Of a stretch of 64,000 bases of DNA, positions 1 to 9,016 are shown one piece after another; the first letter of the stretch is position 1; each line of letters begins with the position of its first letter. Under the pieces are notes generated by a model that was not told the origin of the DNA, did no database searches, and saw only the letters and a list, made by a program, of their open reading frames with translations. The position numbers were made by a program, and so were the translations under genes. Source of the DNA: Streptomyces sp. Je 1-79 (GTDB lineage Bacteria > Actinomycetota > Actinomycetes > Streptomycetales > Streptomycetaceae); assembly GCF_025195125.1 (NCBI RefSeq), contig NZ_JAMGSL010000016.1, positions 1 through 64,000 on the forward strand, read 5' to 3'.

Positions 1-2103
1 ACCCGGCAGGTCCGCGCCATCGCCGAGGTCACCAGCGCCGTCGCCGAGGGCGACCTCACCCGCTCCATCACCGTCGAGGCCCCCGGCGAGGTCGGCGACC
101 TCAAGGACAACATCAACGCGATGGTCGAGTCCCTGCGCGCCACCACCCGCGCCAACGAGGAACAGGACTGGCTGAAGACCAACATCGCCCGGATCGCCGG
201 CCTGATGCAGGGCACCCGCAGCCTTCCCGACGTCGCCGAACTGATCATGACCGAGGTGCCGCCCCTGGTCTCCGCGCAGTACGGCGCCTTCTTCCTCGCC
301 CGGCACGACGAACGCGGCACCGAACTCGTCGTGACCGCCTCCTACGGCGCGTCCGACGACCCCGACGACCCGCCCCGTCGCTTCCGCCTCGGCCAGTCAC
401 TCGTCGGCCAGGCCGCCCGCGACCGGCGCACCCTCGTGGTGGAAGGGGTGCCCGCCGGATACGCCACCATCGCCTCCGCCGCCGGCTCCGGCGACCCCGC
501 CATGCTCGTCATCCTGCCGATCGTCGTCGAGGACCAGGTGCTCGGCGCCGTCGAACTCGCCTCGCTCCGGCCCTTCACGGACATCCACCGCGACTTCCTC
601 GAACAGTTCGTCGACACCGCGGGTGCCGTCGTCAGCTCGCTCGTCGCCAACCTCCGCACCGACGAACTCCTCGGCCAGTCCCAGCGACTGACCGACGAAC
701 TACGGTCCAGCTCCCAGGAGTTGCAGGCCCGGCAGCAGGAACTCCAGCGCTCCAACGCCGAACTGAAGGAGAAGGCGGCGCTCCTCGCCGAACGCAACAA
801 GGACATCGAGTCCAAGAACCTCGTCATCGAACAGGCCCGCCAGGAACTGGAGGCGCGCGCCCACCAGCTCTCCCGGACCTCCATGTACAAGTCCGAGTTC
901 CTCGCCAACATGAGCCACGAGCTCCGCACCCCGCTCAACAGCCTGCTGATCCTCGCCCGGTTGCTCGCCCAGAACCCGGAGCAGAACCTGACGGACAAGC
1001 AGGTCGACTACGCCGAGGTCATCCACTCCGCCGGCTCCGACCTGCTCCAGCTGATCAACGACATCCTCGACCTGTCCAAGGTGGAGGCCGGGAAGATGGA
1101 CATCCGGCCCGAACGGTTCGCGCTCCACCAGCTCCTGGAGTATCTGGAGGCGACCTTCGGACCGGTGGCCGACGAACGCGGGCTGACCTTCTCCGTCACC
1201 GTCTCCTCCGACGTACCCGAGGAACTGACCACCGACGAGTCGCGACTGCGGCAGATCCTGCGCAACCTGCTCTCCAACGCCCTGAAGTTCACCGACGAGG
1301 GCGCGGTGGAGCTGAGCATCGAGTACGCGGACGACGGCGAAGCGCCCGCCGCGCTGGGCGGGGCCGGGCCCGTGCTCGCCTTCCGCGTCAGCGACACCGG
1401 TGTCGGCATCCCCGCCGAGCGGCTCGACGGCATCTTCGGCGCGTTCCAGCAGGGTGACGGAACCACCGCCCGCCGCTACGGCGGTACCGGACTCGGACTC
1501 TCCATCAGCCGCGAGGTGGCCGGGCTGCTCGGCGGCGCGATCGATGTCCACTCCACGCCCGGAAGCGGCAGCCGGTTCACCTTCTACCTGCCCGCACCGC
1601 AGCCCGCCCCGGCGGGAGCGCGCGCCACGGAGCCGGGGGCGTCGTCCCGGACCGGCACCGGCCGGGACACGGCCGACGGAGCCTCCGGAGCCCACCCCGC
1701 CGGCCGTCACGACCCCCGGACGGCCGGACGCACCGTCCTCGTCGTCGACGACGACGTACGCAACGTCTACGCGCTCACCGAAGTGCTGGAACGCCACGGC
1801 GTCCAGGTGCTCCAGGCCGACAGCGGCGGTGCGGGCCTCGCCCTCCTGGAGAGGCACGACGAGGTGGAACTCGTCCTCATGGACGTGATGATGGCGGGCA
1901 TGGACGGCTACGCCACGACCGAGGCGATCCGCGCCCTTCCCGGCCGCGGACGGCTCCCCGTCATCGCCGTCACCGCCAAGGCCATGCCGGGCGACCGGGC
2001 GCGGGCCCTCGCCGCCGGCGCGAGCGACTACGTCGCGAAGCCCGTCGACGCGGACGAGCTGATGGTCAAGGTCCGCCAGTGGCTGGCCGCCACCGCCTCA
2101 TGA
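1..2103 (+). CDS. HAMP-repeat hybrid histidine kinase, 5'-truncated by the window
   Basis: The reading frame is open from base 1, so the gene begins outside the window; about 700 C-terminal residues are visible. They start in a HAMP unit (TSAVAEGDLTRSITVEAPGE, linker to NINAMVESLRA), continue through a GAF domain (from ISARIAGLMQ-type start NIARIAGLMQGTRSLPD), a coiled coil rich in Gln/Glu, a HisKA domain with the phospho-acceptor motif FLANMSHELRTPLN, a HATPase_c domain (RNLLSNALKFT, DTGVGIP, GGTGLGLSI) and a C-terminal receiver (VLVVDDDVRNVYAL, phospho-acceptor Asp in MDVMM, late TAKAM). It is a membrane-signalling or cytoplasmic hybrid kinase. The architecture and the opposing SpoIIE-type phosphatase gene resemble the S. 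coelicolor OsaA/OsaC osmotic-stress locus; that orthology is an inference. Confidence 0.93.
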   Translation, partial: TRQVRAIAEVTSAVAEGDLTRSITVEAPGEVGDLKDNINAMVESLRATTRANEEQDWLKTNIARIAGLMQGTRSLPDVAELIMTEVPPLVSAQYGAFFLARHDERGTELVVTASYGASDDPDDPPRRFRLGQSLVGQAARDRRTLVVEGVPAGYATIASAAGSGDPAMLVILPIVVEDQVLGAVELASLRPFTDIHRDFLEQFVDTAGAVVSSLVANLRTDELLGQSQRLTDELRSSSQELQARQQELQRSNAELKEKAALLAERNKDIESKNLVIEQARQELEARAHQLSRTSMYKSEFLANMSHELRTPLNSLLILARLLAQNPEQNLTDKQVDYAEVIHSAGSDLLQLINDILDLSKVEAGKMDIRPERFALHQLLEYLEATFGPVADERGLTFSVTVSSDVPEELTTDESRLRQILRNLLSNALKFTDEGAVELSIEYADDGEAPAALGGAGPVLAFRVSDTGVGIPAERLDGIFGAFQQGDGTTARRYGGTGLGLSISREVAGLLGGAIDVHSTPGSGSRFTFYLPAPQPAPAGARATEPGASSRTGTGRDTADGASGAHPAGRHDPRTAGRTVLVVDDDVRNVYALTEVLERHGVQVLQADSGGAGLALLERHDEVELVLMDVMMAGMDGYATTEAIRALPGRGRLPVIAVTAKAMPGDRARALAAGASDYVAKPVDADELMVKVRQWLAATAS

Positions 2104-2136
2104 ACCTGCTCCGTGGGCGCGACCTGTGACGGGGCC

Positions 2137-2258
2137 GGACCCGAGACCCGGCCGCCGTCTCGTGTCGTCGTCCGTGGCCTGGCCCCGCGCCCGGACCCGA
2201 GACCGGGCCGCCGTCACCGTACGAGCACCGCGACGATGCTCGTGTCGTCGTCCGTGTC
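2137..2258. repeat. Imperfect duplication of the phosphatase gene 3' end
   Basis: Two copies of a block are visible. The copy at about 2188-2258 contains the end of the phosphatase gene, read on the minus strand as the TDDDTSIVAVLVR coding end plus 20 bases downstream. A second copy at about 2137-2180 has the same flanks but lacks 24 bases in the middle, so only the TDDDT codons and the downstream bases remain. The stretch between the two convergent genes is otherwise empty. Confidence 0.7.
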
Positions 2259-4508
2259 GCCACCGGCGCCCGCGAGCAGCCGCTCCACCTGCTCGTCCGG
2301 TGCGTAGCCGCTGACCAGCTCCGCCTGCGCGGCGAGCCGTGCGAGCCCGTCGTCCAGGCCGTCGTGGCGGCGCTCGATCAGCCCGTCCGTGTAGAGCAGC
2401 AGCGTGTCGCCCGGCCGCAGCGAGACGCGCCGCTCCTCGTACGCGTACGAGGGCACCGCGCCCAGCAGGACGTCCTGTGGCGGCTCGATCAGCCGCGCCG
2501 CACCGTCGCGAACGAGCACGATCGGCAGGTGGCCCGCGTTCGACCAGACCAGCACCCGGTCCGCCGGGTCGTAGAGCGCGCACACCGCCGTCGCCGTCGG
2601 GTGCCCGCTGGTGCGCAGCGTCACCTCGTTGAGCCACTCCATCAGGCGCCGCGGCGATTCGCCCGTGCACGCGAGCCCCCGCTGGGCGTTGTGCAGCGCC
2701 ACCATGCCGGTCACCGAGTCGATGCCGTGCCCGGCGACGTCCCCGACCGCCACAAGGACCTTCCCGCTGGGCAGCGGCTGGACGTCGTACCAGTCACCGC
2801 CCACCCGGTACTCCTCGGCCGCGGGCCGGTACCGCGCCGCCACCACGAGGCCCGGGAACTCCTGCAGATCCGGGACCTCGGGCACGATCGCCTGCTGCAA
2901 CTGCTGCGCCATCTGGTGCCGCAGCTCGGCCCGGGTCTGTACGGCCGTCAGCTGGTCGAAGGTCGCGGTCAGCGCCGCCTCGGTGCGGCGGCTCGCGGAC
3001 ACGTCCTGGTACACCCCGGCGAACCCCGTGACCGAGCCCGCGTCGAGGATCGGCTCCGCCGCCACCCGGACATGGCGGACGGCCCGGTCACCGAGCACGA
3101 TCCGCAGCACCGCCTGTGCCCCGGTGCGCCGCTCCATCAGCGCCGTGAGCAGCTCCGTCAGCGCTTCCCCGTCCTCCGGGTGCACCAGACCGCGAAGCCC
3201 GAGCAGGGGTACGGGGGGCTCGTCACGGTCCCGGCCGAAGAGGGCGTACGCCTGCTCCGACCAGACCGTCGCGCCGCCGGTCAGGCTGTCCTGGAACAGC
3301 GCCACGCTCTGGAGCCGGGAGACCGCGCGTTCCGACGCGAGCCCCGCGTCGGTGGCCGCGTGCCACAGCACGACCACGCGCTCGTCCCCGGCCGGCAGGA
3401 CCCGTACGTCGAGGAGCGGCGCGGTGTCCTCGTGCCCCGAGGGCGCCGACGCCGGGAGCCGGGCCACACGCTGGGTGCGGGCCGTCCGGTGGGCGCGCCG
3501 CACCAGATGGGCGATGTCCGCGTGGACCCGGGGGAGCGCGAGCGGCAGGGAACGGCCCTCCGCAGCGGGCCCTCCGCCGAGCGCCGCCACGGCGTACTCG
3601 TTGAGATGCTCGACCGTCGGCGACGACGTGACGTCCACCCGCAGCAGCATCGCCGGATGGGTGAGCGCGTCCAGGAGGTCCACGAGGGCAGGAGCGGACG
3701 ACGAGGAGGAGTCGGCGGCGTCGAGGACGGTGCCCGCCACCTCGGTCAGGCCCACCAGGGCCCTGCGCAGGGACTCGTCGAGGGGCGTGGGCCCCGCCCA
3801 GGCGACCAGGGCGAGGCCGACCGTCGCGCCGCGCAGCCGCAACGGCAGGACGGCCCGCGCCGCGTGGGGCGCGGGGCCCGGCAGCACCTCCCCGGCCTCG
3901 GGGCCGGCGTCCAGCCAGACGGGCTCGCCGTCGGAGAGGACCGACCGGAAGGCCGGCGGGGCCGCGGGCGGGATCCACTGCCAGGCCGCCGCCTCCGCCG
4001 CCCCGACGCCGGCGTGCCCGGCCAGGCGCAGACAGCCCCACGCGTCGCCGCGCCAGAGCCACAGGCTCTCCGCGCCGAGCGGGGCGAGCCCACCTTCGAG
4101 CAGGGCGTGTGCCGCCTCGCCGACCGTGTCCAGCGTCTCGGCCGCCGCGGCCGCCCGCCGCGCCCGGCGCTCGTCGGGGGTGCTGAAAACGACGGGGGCC
4201 GCCGGCGCGGGCTCCGCTCGCGCGGGAGCGGCCGGTCCGGCGCCGGACGGTCCCGCGACCCCGTTGACGATGTCGGCGGAGAGGTCCTCGACACCGAGGC
4301 CCGTCGCGTGGGAGAGGGCGGTCAGATGCTCCGCGGCGTCGGCGGGGGAGGCGCCGAGCTGGGCGGCGAGAACGCCGGTGGCCAGATCGACCAGATGGCG
4401 GCGGGTGAGCTCCGCGCGCAGCCGCCTGTTCTCGGCCGAGAGGCCGGTGGTGCCGGGGTCCTCGGACCCCGCCGCAGACGTCGTCACGACTCCTGCCGTC
4501 CCCTCCAC
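2214..4508 (-). CDS. ANTAR-like/GAF/PAS SpoIIE-type serine phosphatase
   Basis: This 764-residue cytoplasmic regulator is a PP2C-type (SpoIIE) protein phosphatase, a class that typically dephosphorylates anti-sigma-factor antagonists. An N-terminal helical ANTAR-like segment (ENRRLRAELTRRHLVDLATG, residues ~27-85) is followed by a GAF-like domain (~130-260), a PAS-like region (~330-480; VWSEQAYALFGRD) and the phosphatase domain (~530-764). The metal and catalytic motifs are intact: VGGDWYDVQ, VGDVAGHG, SNAGHLP, LLLYTDGL and DDTSIVAV. No RsbW-type kinase domain is seen. The gene converges on the hybrid kinase, as osaC does on osaA in S. coelicolor, so a role in sigma-B-type stress control is plausible but inferred. 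Confidence 0.88.
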   Translation of the reverse strand: MEGTAGVVTTSAAGSEDPGTTGLSAENRRLRAELTRRHLVDLATGVLAAQLGASPADAAEHLTALSHATGLGVEDLSADIVNGVAGPSGAGPAAPARAEPAPAAPVVFSTPDERRARRAAAAAETLDTVGEAAHALLEGGLAPLGAESLWLWRGDAWGCLRLAGHAGVGAAEAAAWQWIPPAAPPAFRSVLSDGEPVWLDAGPEAGEVLPGPAPHAARAVLPLRLRGATVGLALVAWAGPTPLDESLRRALVGLTEVAGTVLDAADSSSSSAPALVDLLDALTHPAMLLRVDVTSSPTVEHLNEYAVAALGGGPAAEGRSLPLALPRVHADIAHLVRRAHRTARTQRVARLPASAPSGHEDTAPLLDVRVLPAGDERVVVLWHAATDAGLASERAVSRLQSVALFQDSLTGGATVWSEQAYALFGRDRDEPPVPLLGLRGLVHPEDGEALTELLTALMERRTGAQAVLRIVLGDRAVRHVRVAAEPILDAGSVTGFAGVYQDVSASRRTEAALTATFDQLTAVQTRAELRHQMAQQLQQAIVPEVPDLQEFPGLVVAARYRPAAEEYRVGGDWYDVQPLPSGKVLVAVGDVAGHGIDSVTGMVALHNAQRGLACTGESPRRLMEWLNEVTLRTSGHPTATAVCALYDPADRVLVWSNAGHLPIVLVRDGAARLIEPPQDVLLGAVPSYAYEERRVSLRPGDTLLLYTDGLIERRHDGLDDGLARLAAQAELVSGYAPDEQVERLLAGAGGDTDDDTSIVAVLVR

Positions 4509-4572
4509 CAGGTGGTTGCGCGGAATGATCGCATTCGCTCAGGATTCTACCGTTCCACGCCTGGGTCGGGGC

Positions 4573-4597
4573 GTGTCCGATCACTCTGTGCGGGTAC
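4573..4597 (+). promoter_or_regulatory. Candidate sigma-B-type promoter
   Basis: GTGT at 4573-4576, a 15-base spacer and GGGTAC at 4592-4597 fit the Streptomyces sigma-B-family consensus GNNT-N14-16-GGGTAC/T. The element ends 45 bases before the ATG of the DUF3040 gene. Its position next to an OsaC-like phosphatase gene makes stress control of the small membrane protein plausible. Confidence 0.5.
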
Positions 4598-4642
4598 CCG
4601 TAAGGCGGAAGGATTCGGCGTCCGTGTGGGAGGTGTCCGGCG

Positions 4643-4969
4643 ATGGACGAGGTCCGACTCTCACGGCGCGAGCTGCGCGCGCTGGCCGAGATCGAGCAGG
4701 CACTGAGCGCGGACGTGGCGCTGGAACGTGGACTTCGCGACCCGCGCCGGAAGGGCGCCCACGCGCAGGGTCCGCCGCGCCGTTCGGCGGTCGTGGCCGG
4801 CGTCCTGCTGGGCATCCTGTCCCTCGCCCTGCTCACCCTCGCGGTCGTGACCGGCGAGCCCGCCTTGATCTGGGCCTTCGCGACCGTCTGGGTGATCACC
4901 CTGTCCTGCCTGCTGCGCCTGGTCGTCCGCTGGTCCCGACAGCTGAAGCCGCAGTCCTGGCCCCTGTGA
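4643..4969 (+). CDS. DUF3040 small membrane protein
   Basis: This 108-residue protein begins with the DUF3040 signature (LSRRELRALAEIEQAL, then a second short acidic helix), which is widespread in actinobacteria and of unknown function. Two membrane segments follow at about residues 48-69 (VVAGVLLGILSLALLTLAVV) and 74-95. The ATG is preceded by a good ribosome site, GGGAGG, eight bases upstream. The gene stands alone between a divergent phosphatase gene and the downstream ligase gene, with a sigma-B-like promoter just upstream. Confidence 0.85.
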   Translation: MDEVRLSRRELRALAEIEQALSADVALERGLRDPRRKGAHAQGPPRRSAVVAGVLLGILSLALLTLAVVTGEPALIWAFATVWVITLSCLLRLVVRWSRQLKPQSWPL

Positions 4970-5011
4970 CGGCGAGGGCCCGTTGTCAGTGGTGCCCGGC
5001 ACGATGGACAC

Positions 5012-7129
5012 ATGACGACGACTCCGGTTCTCGCCGATGCCGCCGCGTACGCGCGTGCGGTCGAGGACGCCCAGCAAGCCGCTGCCGCCTACTACGCGGG
5101 CGGCACCTCCGCGCTCGACGACGACGCGTACGACCGCCTCGCCCGCGCGATAGCGGCCTGGGAGGCAGACCACCCCGACCAGGTCCGGAGCGATTCCCCG
5201 ACCGGCAAGGTCGCCGGCGGCGCGGCCACCGGAGACGTGCCGCACACGAGGCCGATGCTCTCCCTCGACAACGTCTTCTCGGCCGAGCAGTTCACCGCCT
5301 GGACCGCGTCCCTGGAGCGCAGGATCGGCCGCCCCGTCGAGCGGTGGAGCGTCGAGCCCAAGCTCGACGGACTCGCGATCGCCGCGCGGTACGAACGAGG
5401 GCGGCTGGCGCGGCTCGTCACCCGGGGCGACGGCACGGCCGGGGAGGACGTGTCGCACGCCATCGGGACGATCGTCGGGCTGCCGGAGCGGCTCACCGAG
5501 CCCGTCACGGTCGAGGTACGCGGCGAAGTGCTGATGACCACCGAGCAGTTCGAGGCCGCCAACCCGGTCCGCGTCGCCCACGGCGGCGAGCCGTTCGCCA
5601 ACCCCCGCAACGCGGCGGCGGGCACCCTGCGCGCCAAGGACCGTCCGTACAGGGTCGAGATGACCTTCTTCGCGTACGACATGCTGCCCTTGGACGAGGC
5701 GGGCCAGGAGGGCGAGAGCACCGTCGGGCTCGACGGGTCGGCCCACAGCGAGCTGCTCGCCCGGGCCGTCGCCCTCGGACTCCACACCTCGGGCGCCACC
5801 GCCGTGCCCGGCCGGATGGTGACCGGTGTGACGGAGGTCCTCGCCCGGGTCGAGGAGATAGCGGCCCTGCGGGCGGAGCTGCCGTTCGGGATCGACGGCA
5901 TCGTCGTCAAGGCCGACCTGGCCGCCGACCGCCGCGAGGCGGGCGAAGGCTCCCGCGCGCCGCGCTGGGCGATCGCGTACAAGCTCCCGGCCGTGGAGAA
6001 GGTCACCCGGCTCCTCGCCGTCGAGTGGAACGTCGGCCGTACGGGCATCATCGCGCCCCGCGCCGTCCTGGAGCCGGTCGAGATCGACGGCAGCACCGTC
6101 ACCTACGCCACGCTGCACAATCCCTCCGACATCACGCGCCGCGACCTCCGCCTCGGTGACCAGGTGATGGTCTACAAGGCGGGCGACATCATCCCGAGGG
6201 TCGAGGCGCCCGTCGCCCATCTGCGGACCGGCGAGGAGCAGCCCGTCGAGTTCCCCGAGGCCTGTCCCCAGTGCGGCTCGGAGATCGACCGCAGCGAGCA
6301 GCGCTGGCGGTGCGCACGCGGGCGGAACTGCCACCTCGTGGCCTCCCTCTCGTACGCGGTCGGCCGCGACCAGCTCGACATCGAGGGGCTGGGCGGGAGC
6401 CGGATCGTCCAGCTCGTCGAGGCCGGTCTCGTCGCCGACGTGGCCGATCTCTTCACCCTGACCCGCGAGCAGCTGCTCGGCCTGGAGCGCATGGGCGAGA
6501 CCAGTGCGGACAATCTGCTCGCCGCTATCGCGGGCGCGCGCACCCGGCCGCTCGCCCGCGTGCTCTGCGCGCTGGGCATCCGGGGCACGGGCCGCTCCAT
6601 GTCGCGCCGGATAGCCCGACACTTCGCCACCATGGACGCAGTCCGGGCGGCCGACGCGGAGGCGATGCGGGGCGTCGAGGGCATCGGTGCGGAGAAGGCG
6701 CCGGTCATCATCGCCGAGCTGGCCGAGCTGGCCGCGGTCGTCGACAAACTGATCGCCGCCGGGGTGAACATGACCGAGCCCGGGGCGACCCCGCCGCCTC
6801 CGCCCGGTTCGGCCTCGGACACGGACGCCTCCGGGGCGGGCTCGGCCGAGGGCGCCGAGGCCGTCTCCGGCGCGGGCCCGCTCGCGGGCCTGGCGGTGGT
6901 CGTCACCGGAGCCATGAGCGGCCCGCTCGAAGCCCTGAGCCGCAATCAGATGAACGAGCTCATCGGGCGAGCCGGGGGCAGGGCCTCCTCCAGCGTGTCC
7001 AAGCGCACCGGTCTCGTCGTCGCGGGCGAGAAGGCCGGCTCCAAGCGGGCCAAGGCCGAGGAGCTGGGCATCCGTCTGGTGGACCCGGAGGAGTTCGCCG
7101 TCCTGCTCGGCGACTTCCTGCCGGCCTGA
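5012..7129 (+). CDS. ligA: NAD-dependent DNA ligase, divergent paralogue
   Basis: LigA seals 3'-OH/5'-phosphate nicks using NAD+. All main elements of the family are seen in 705 residues: the NMN-binding Ia region with DSPTGKVAGG (61-70), the adenylation lysine in EPKLDG (K117), NPRNAAAGTLR, GIDGIVVK, an OB fold with VGRTGIIAP, a four-cysteine zinc finger (CPQCG ... RCARGRNC), HhH repeats (GIRGTGRSMSRRIA, GVEGIGAEKAP) and a C-terminal BRCT domain (from GLAVVVTGAMSG). Departures from the usual LigA include KAGDIIP for R-AGDVIP, the finger spacing RNCH in place of CPAQ and a Ser/Gly-rich linker before BRCT (~590-625). These, and neighbours unlike those of the housekeeping gene, suggest an accessory second ligase. 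A terminator follows. Confidence 0.9.
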   Translation: MTTTPVLADAAAYARAVEDAQQAAAAYYAGGTSALDDDAYDRLARAIAAWEADHPDQVRSDSPTGKVAGGAATGDVPHTRPMLSLDNVFSAEQFTAWTASLERRIGRPVERWSVEPKLDGLAIAARYERGRLARLVTRGDGTAGEDVSHAIGTIVGLPERLTEPVTVEVRGEVLMTTEQFEAANPVRVAHGGEPFANPRNAAAGTLRAKDRPYRVEMTFFAYDMLPLDEAGQEGESTVGLDGSAHSELLARAVALGLHTSGATAVPGRMVTGVTEVLARVEEIAALRAELPFGIDGIVVKADLAADRREAGEGSRAPRWAIAYKLPAVEKVTRLLAVEWNVGRTGIIAPRAVLEPVEIDGSTVTYATLHNPSDITRRDLRLGDQVMVYKAGDIIPRVEAPVAHLRTGEEQPVEFPEACPQCGSEIDRSEQRWRCARGRNCHLVASLSYAVGRDQLDIEGLGGSRIVQLVEAGLVADVADLFTLTREQLLGLERMGETSADNLLAAIAGARTRPLARVLCALGIRGTGRSMSRRIARHFATMDAVRAADAEAMRGVEGIGAEKAPVIIAELAELAAVVDKLIAAGVNMTEPGATPPPPPGSASDTDASGAGSAEGAEAVSGAGPLAGLAVVVTGAMSGPLEALSRNQMNELIGRAGGRASSSVSKRTGLVVAGEKAGSKRAKAEELGIRLVDPEEFAVLLGDFLPA

Positions 7130-7161
7130 CACACCGGGCGGGTGGTGCGCCGGTCGAGCGG

Positions 7162-7200
7162 CGTTCACCGGGGGTCTGTGGCGGGACACCCCGGTGAACG
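7162..7200. terminator. Bidirectional rho-independent-type hairpin
   Basis: A perfect 12-bp stem, CGTTCACCGGGG (7162-7173) with CCCCGGTGAACG (7189-7200), and a 15-base loop lie in the 86-base gap between the convergent ligase and carboxypeptidase genes. There is no U tract, as is common for Streptomyces terminators. Confidence 0.75.
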
Positions 7201-7215
7201 TCACCCCGGCCGCCG

Positions 7216-8592
7216 TCACAGCCGCCCGTCGCCCCCGCCGGCCGACCTGCGGCGCCAGACCCAGAGGGAGAGCGCGGCGCCGAGGGAGGCTCCCACCAGG
7301 GCCAGCGGCATGCCCGCCCAGGGGCGGGAGGGCACGTCCTCGCGGGGGACGGCCTTCCCGTGAGCGGTGAGCGCGGCCATGTCCTCGGACACCGCCGCCG
7401 GTCCCGTCCGCTCGCCCGAGGCGGACGCCCCGCCGGCCTCGGGGCCCGCCTGGGGCACGGTCTCCTCCGCCTCACCGGCGGGCTTCTCGGCGTTCCCCGC
7501 AGCCTTCTCCGCCTGTGCCGCGGGCGACTCCGCCTCCGCCTCGGGCTTCTCGGCGGACTTCTTCACGGGCTTCGTCACCGGCTGTTCCTGCGCCCCGTCC
7601 CGGGCCGGTACGGGGGCCAGGGAACCCACCGGCTGGACCCGTCCCGCCGCGTCGAAGCCCCAGTCGAGCAGCGTCCGGGCCTCTTCGTACACCGCACGCC
7701 CGCCGCCCGACTGGGGGTTCATCACCGACACCACCAGCGTCCGCGAGCCCCGCCGCGCCGCCGCGATCAGGGTGTTGCCGGCCCCGCTGGTGTAGCCGTT
7801 CTTCACTCCGATCAGCCCCGGGTAGCGGCCCACCCCGTCCTGGCCGGTCAGCAGCCGATTGGTGTTGCGGATGCCGTACGACCAGTCCCCCGAGGGGAAG
7901 TCCGCGTACCGCGTCGAGCAGTACCGGATGAACGCCGGATCCTGCAGCCCGGCCCGCCCGAAGATCGCCAGGTCGTAGGCCGAGGACACCTGGCCCGGCG
8001 CGTCGTACCCGTCCGGGGACACGACCCGGGTGTCGCGCGCCCCCAGCGCGCGGGCCTTCTCCTGCATCTGACGGGTCATGGACTCCCAGCCGCCGTTCAT
8101 CGCCGCGAGCACCCGGACCGCGTCGTTCCCGGAGCTGAGGAAGACACCGTTCCACAGGTCGGACACCTTGTACGTGAACCCGGCCTGGACCCCGACCAGG
8201 CTGCTGCCGCTTCCGATCCCCTCCAGCTCGGACTCGGTGACCGTGTGCCGCTCCTCCTGATCCATGCGGGGGAGCGCGGTCACGGCGAAGAGCGTCTTGA
8301 GCGTGCTGGCCGGAGGCAGCCGCCGATGTGCGTTGCGCGCTGCGAGAACCTCGCCCGTGGAGGCGTCCGCCACCACCCAGGACAGCGCGGAGACGTCGGA
8401 CGGCGCCTCCGGCGCGTTCGCCGTCCGCTGGACCTGGGTGCCCGAGCGGTACAGCCGGGCGGGATCGATGAAGCGTTCGGTGGGGGGCGTGGGTTCGGAG
8501 ACGGTGGATGCCGTGGCCACCGGCGCGGGCAGCACGAGCAGCAGCGCAGCGGCACCGGCGGCAGCATGACGGACGGCTGACATGACGATCAT
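7216..8592 (-). CDS. Membrane-anchored D-alanyl-D-alanine carboxypeptidase (S11)
   Basis: This 458-residue penicillin-binding protein trims the terminal D-Ala of peptidoglycan stem peptides outside the membrane. A signal peptide (HAAAGAAALLLVLPAPVATA, ends near residue 29) precedes the catalytic domain with the serine motif S96-T-L-K99, the SGN motif at 154-156 and a third motif reading K264-N-G, where KTG is usual. A charged Ala/Glu/Lys-rich stretch (~345-400) leads to a C-terminal membrane helix (LALVGASLGAALSLWVW) and a short Arg tail, so the enzyme is tethered. ATG codons at 8592 and 8583 are both possible; neither has a strong ribosome site. The neighbouring ligase and channel genes show no functional tie. 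Confidence 0.88.
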   Translation of the reverse strand: MIVMSAVRHAAAGAAALLLVLPAPVATASTVSEPTPPTERFIDPARLYRSGTQVQRTANAPEAPSDVSALSWVVADASTGEVLAARNAHRRLPPASTLKTLFAVTALPRMDQEERHTVTESELEGIGSGSSLVGVQAGFTYKVSDLWNGVFLSSGNDAVRVLAAMNGGWESMTRQMQEKARALGARDTRVVSPDGYDAPGQVSSAYDLAIFGRAGLQDPAFIRYCSTRYADFPSGDWSYGIRNTNRLLTGQDGVGRYPGLIGVKNGYTSGAGNTLIAAARRGSRTLVVSVMNPQSGGGRAVYEEARTLLDWGFDAAGRVQPVGSLAPVPARDGAQEQPVTKPVKKSAEKPEAEAESPAAQAEKAAGNAEKPAGEAEETVPQAGPEAGGASASGERTGPAAVSEDMAALTAHGKAVPREDVPSRPWAGMPLALVGASLGAALSLWVWRRRSAGGGDGRL

Positions 8593-9016
8593 TCAGCCAC
8601 CGTAGGAAGGAGGGGCGGCGCTCGCAGATCGGAGTGCGCCGACCGGCGTACGGAGAGTGGCGTACGGGCGGTGTCGGGGGAAGATCGGTGAGGCAGGGGC
8701 GTTCGGCAGCCGGCCCGGACGCGGACGCGCCGACGCGATCTTCGGCAAGCCTTCGGGCAGCTTTCGGACGGCCTTCGCACGGCCTTCGCACAGCCTTCGG
8801 ACGGGCCTTCAGGCGGCTGTCGGACGGGTTATCAGGCAGGGGTGCCAGCGCGCTGCCTACGGGCTTGAAGAGCAGGGTGCCGACCTGCTCCGTACGGGCT
8901 CTCAGGCAGAGTGCCCACGTGCTCCGTACGGCCCCGCACCCGCTCCCGGCCCGGCTCCGTACCCGGCCGTGGTGAGCGGCGGCCGGACTGTCGGAGGCAC
9001 AGGGCATGCTGGTGAC
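8593..9016. repeat. 424-base intergenic region with degenerate TTCGG repeats
   Basis: No gene is supported here. From about 8738 to 8905 the sequence is built of short imperfect units around CCTTCGG/CTTTCGGACGG and later CTACGGGCTTGAAGAGCAGG-type blocks ending TCCGTACGGGCT and TCCGTACGGCCC. The region must hold the promoters of the divergent carboxypeptidase and channel-like genes. Confidence 0.55.

Noticed and set aside
2364..6159. Very long plus-strand frames antisense to the phosphatase and overlapping the ligase gene (780 and 1182 residues)
   Set aside because: They lie on the opposite strand or in another frame of genes with clear motifs, have Arg/Pro-rich composition typical of GC-driven open frames, and show no domain.
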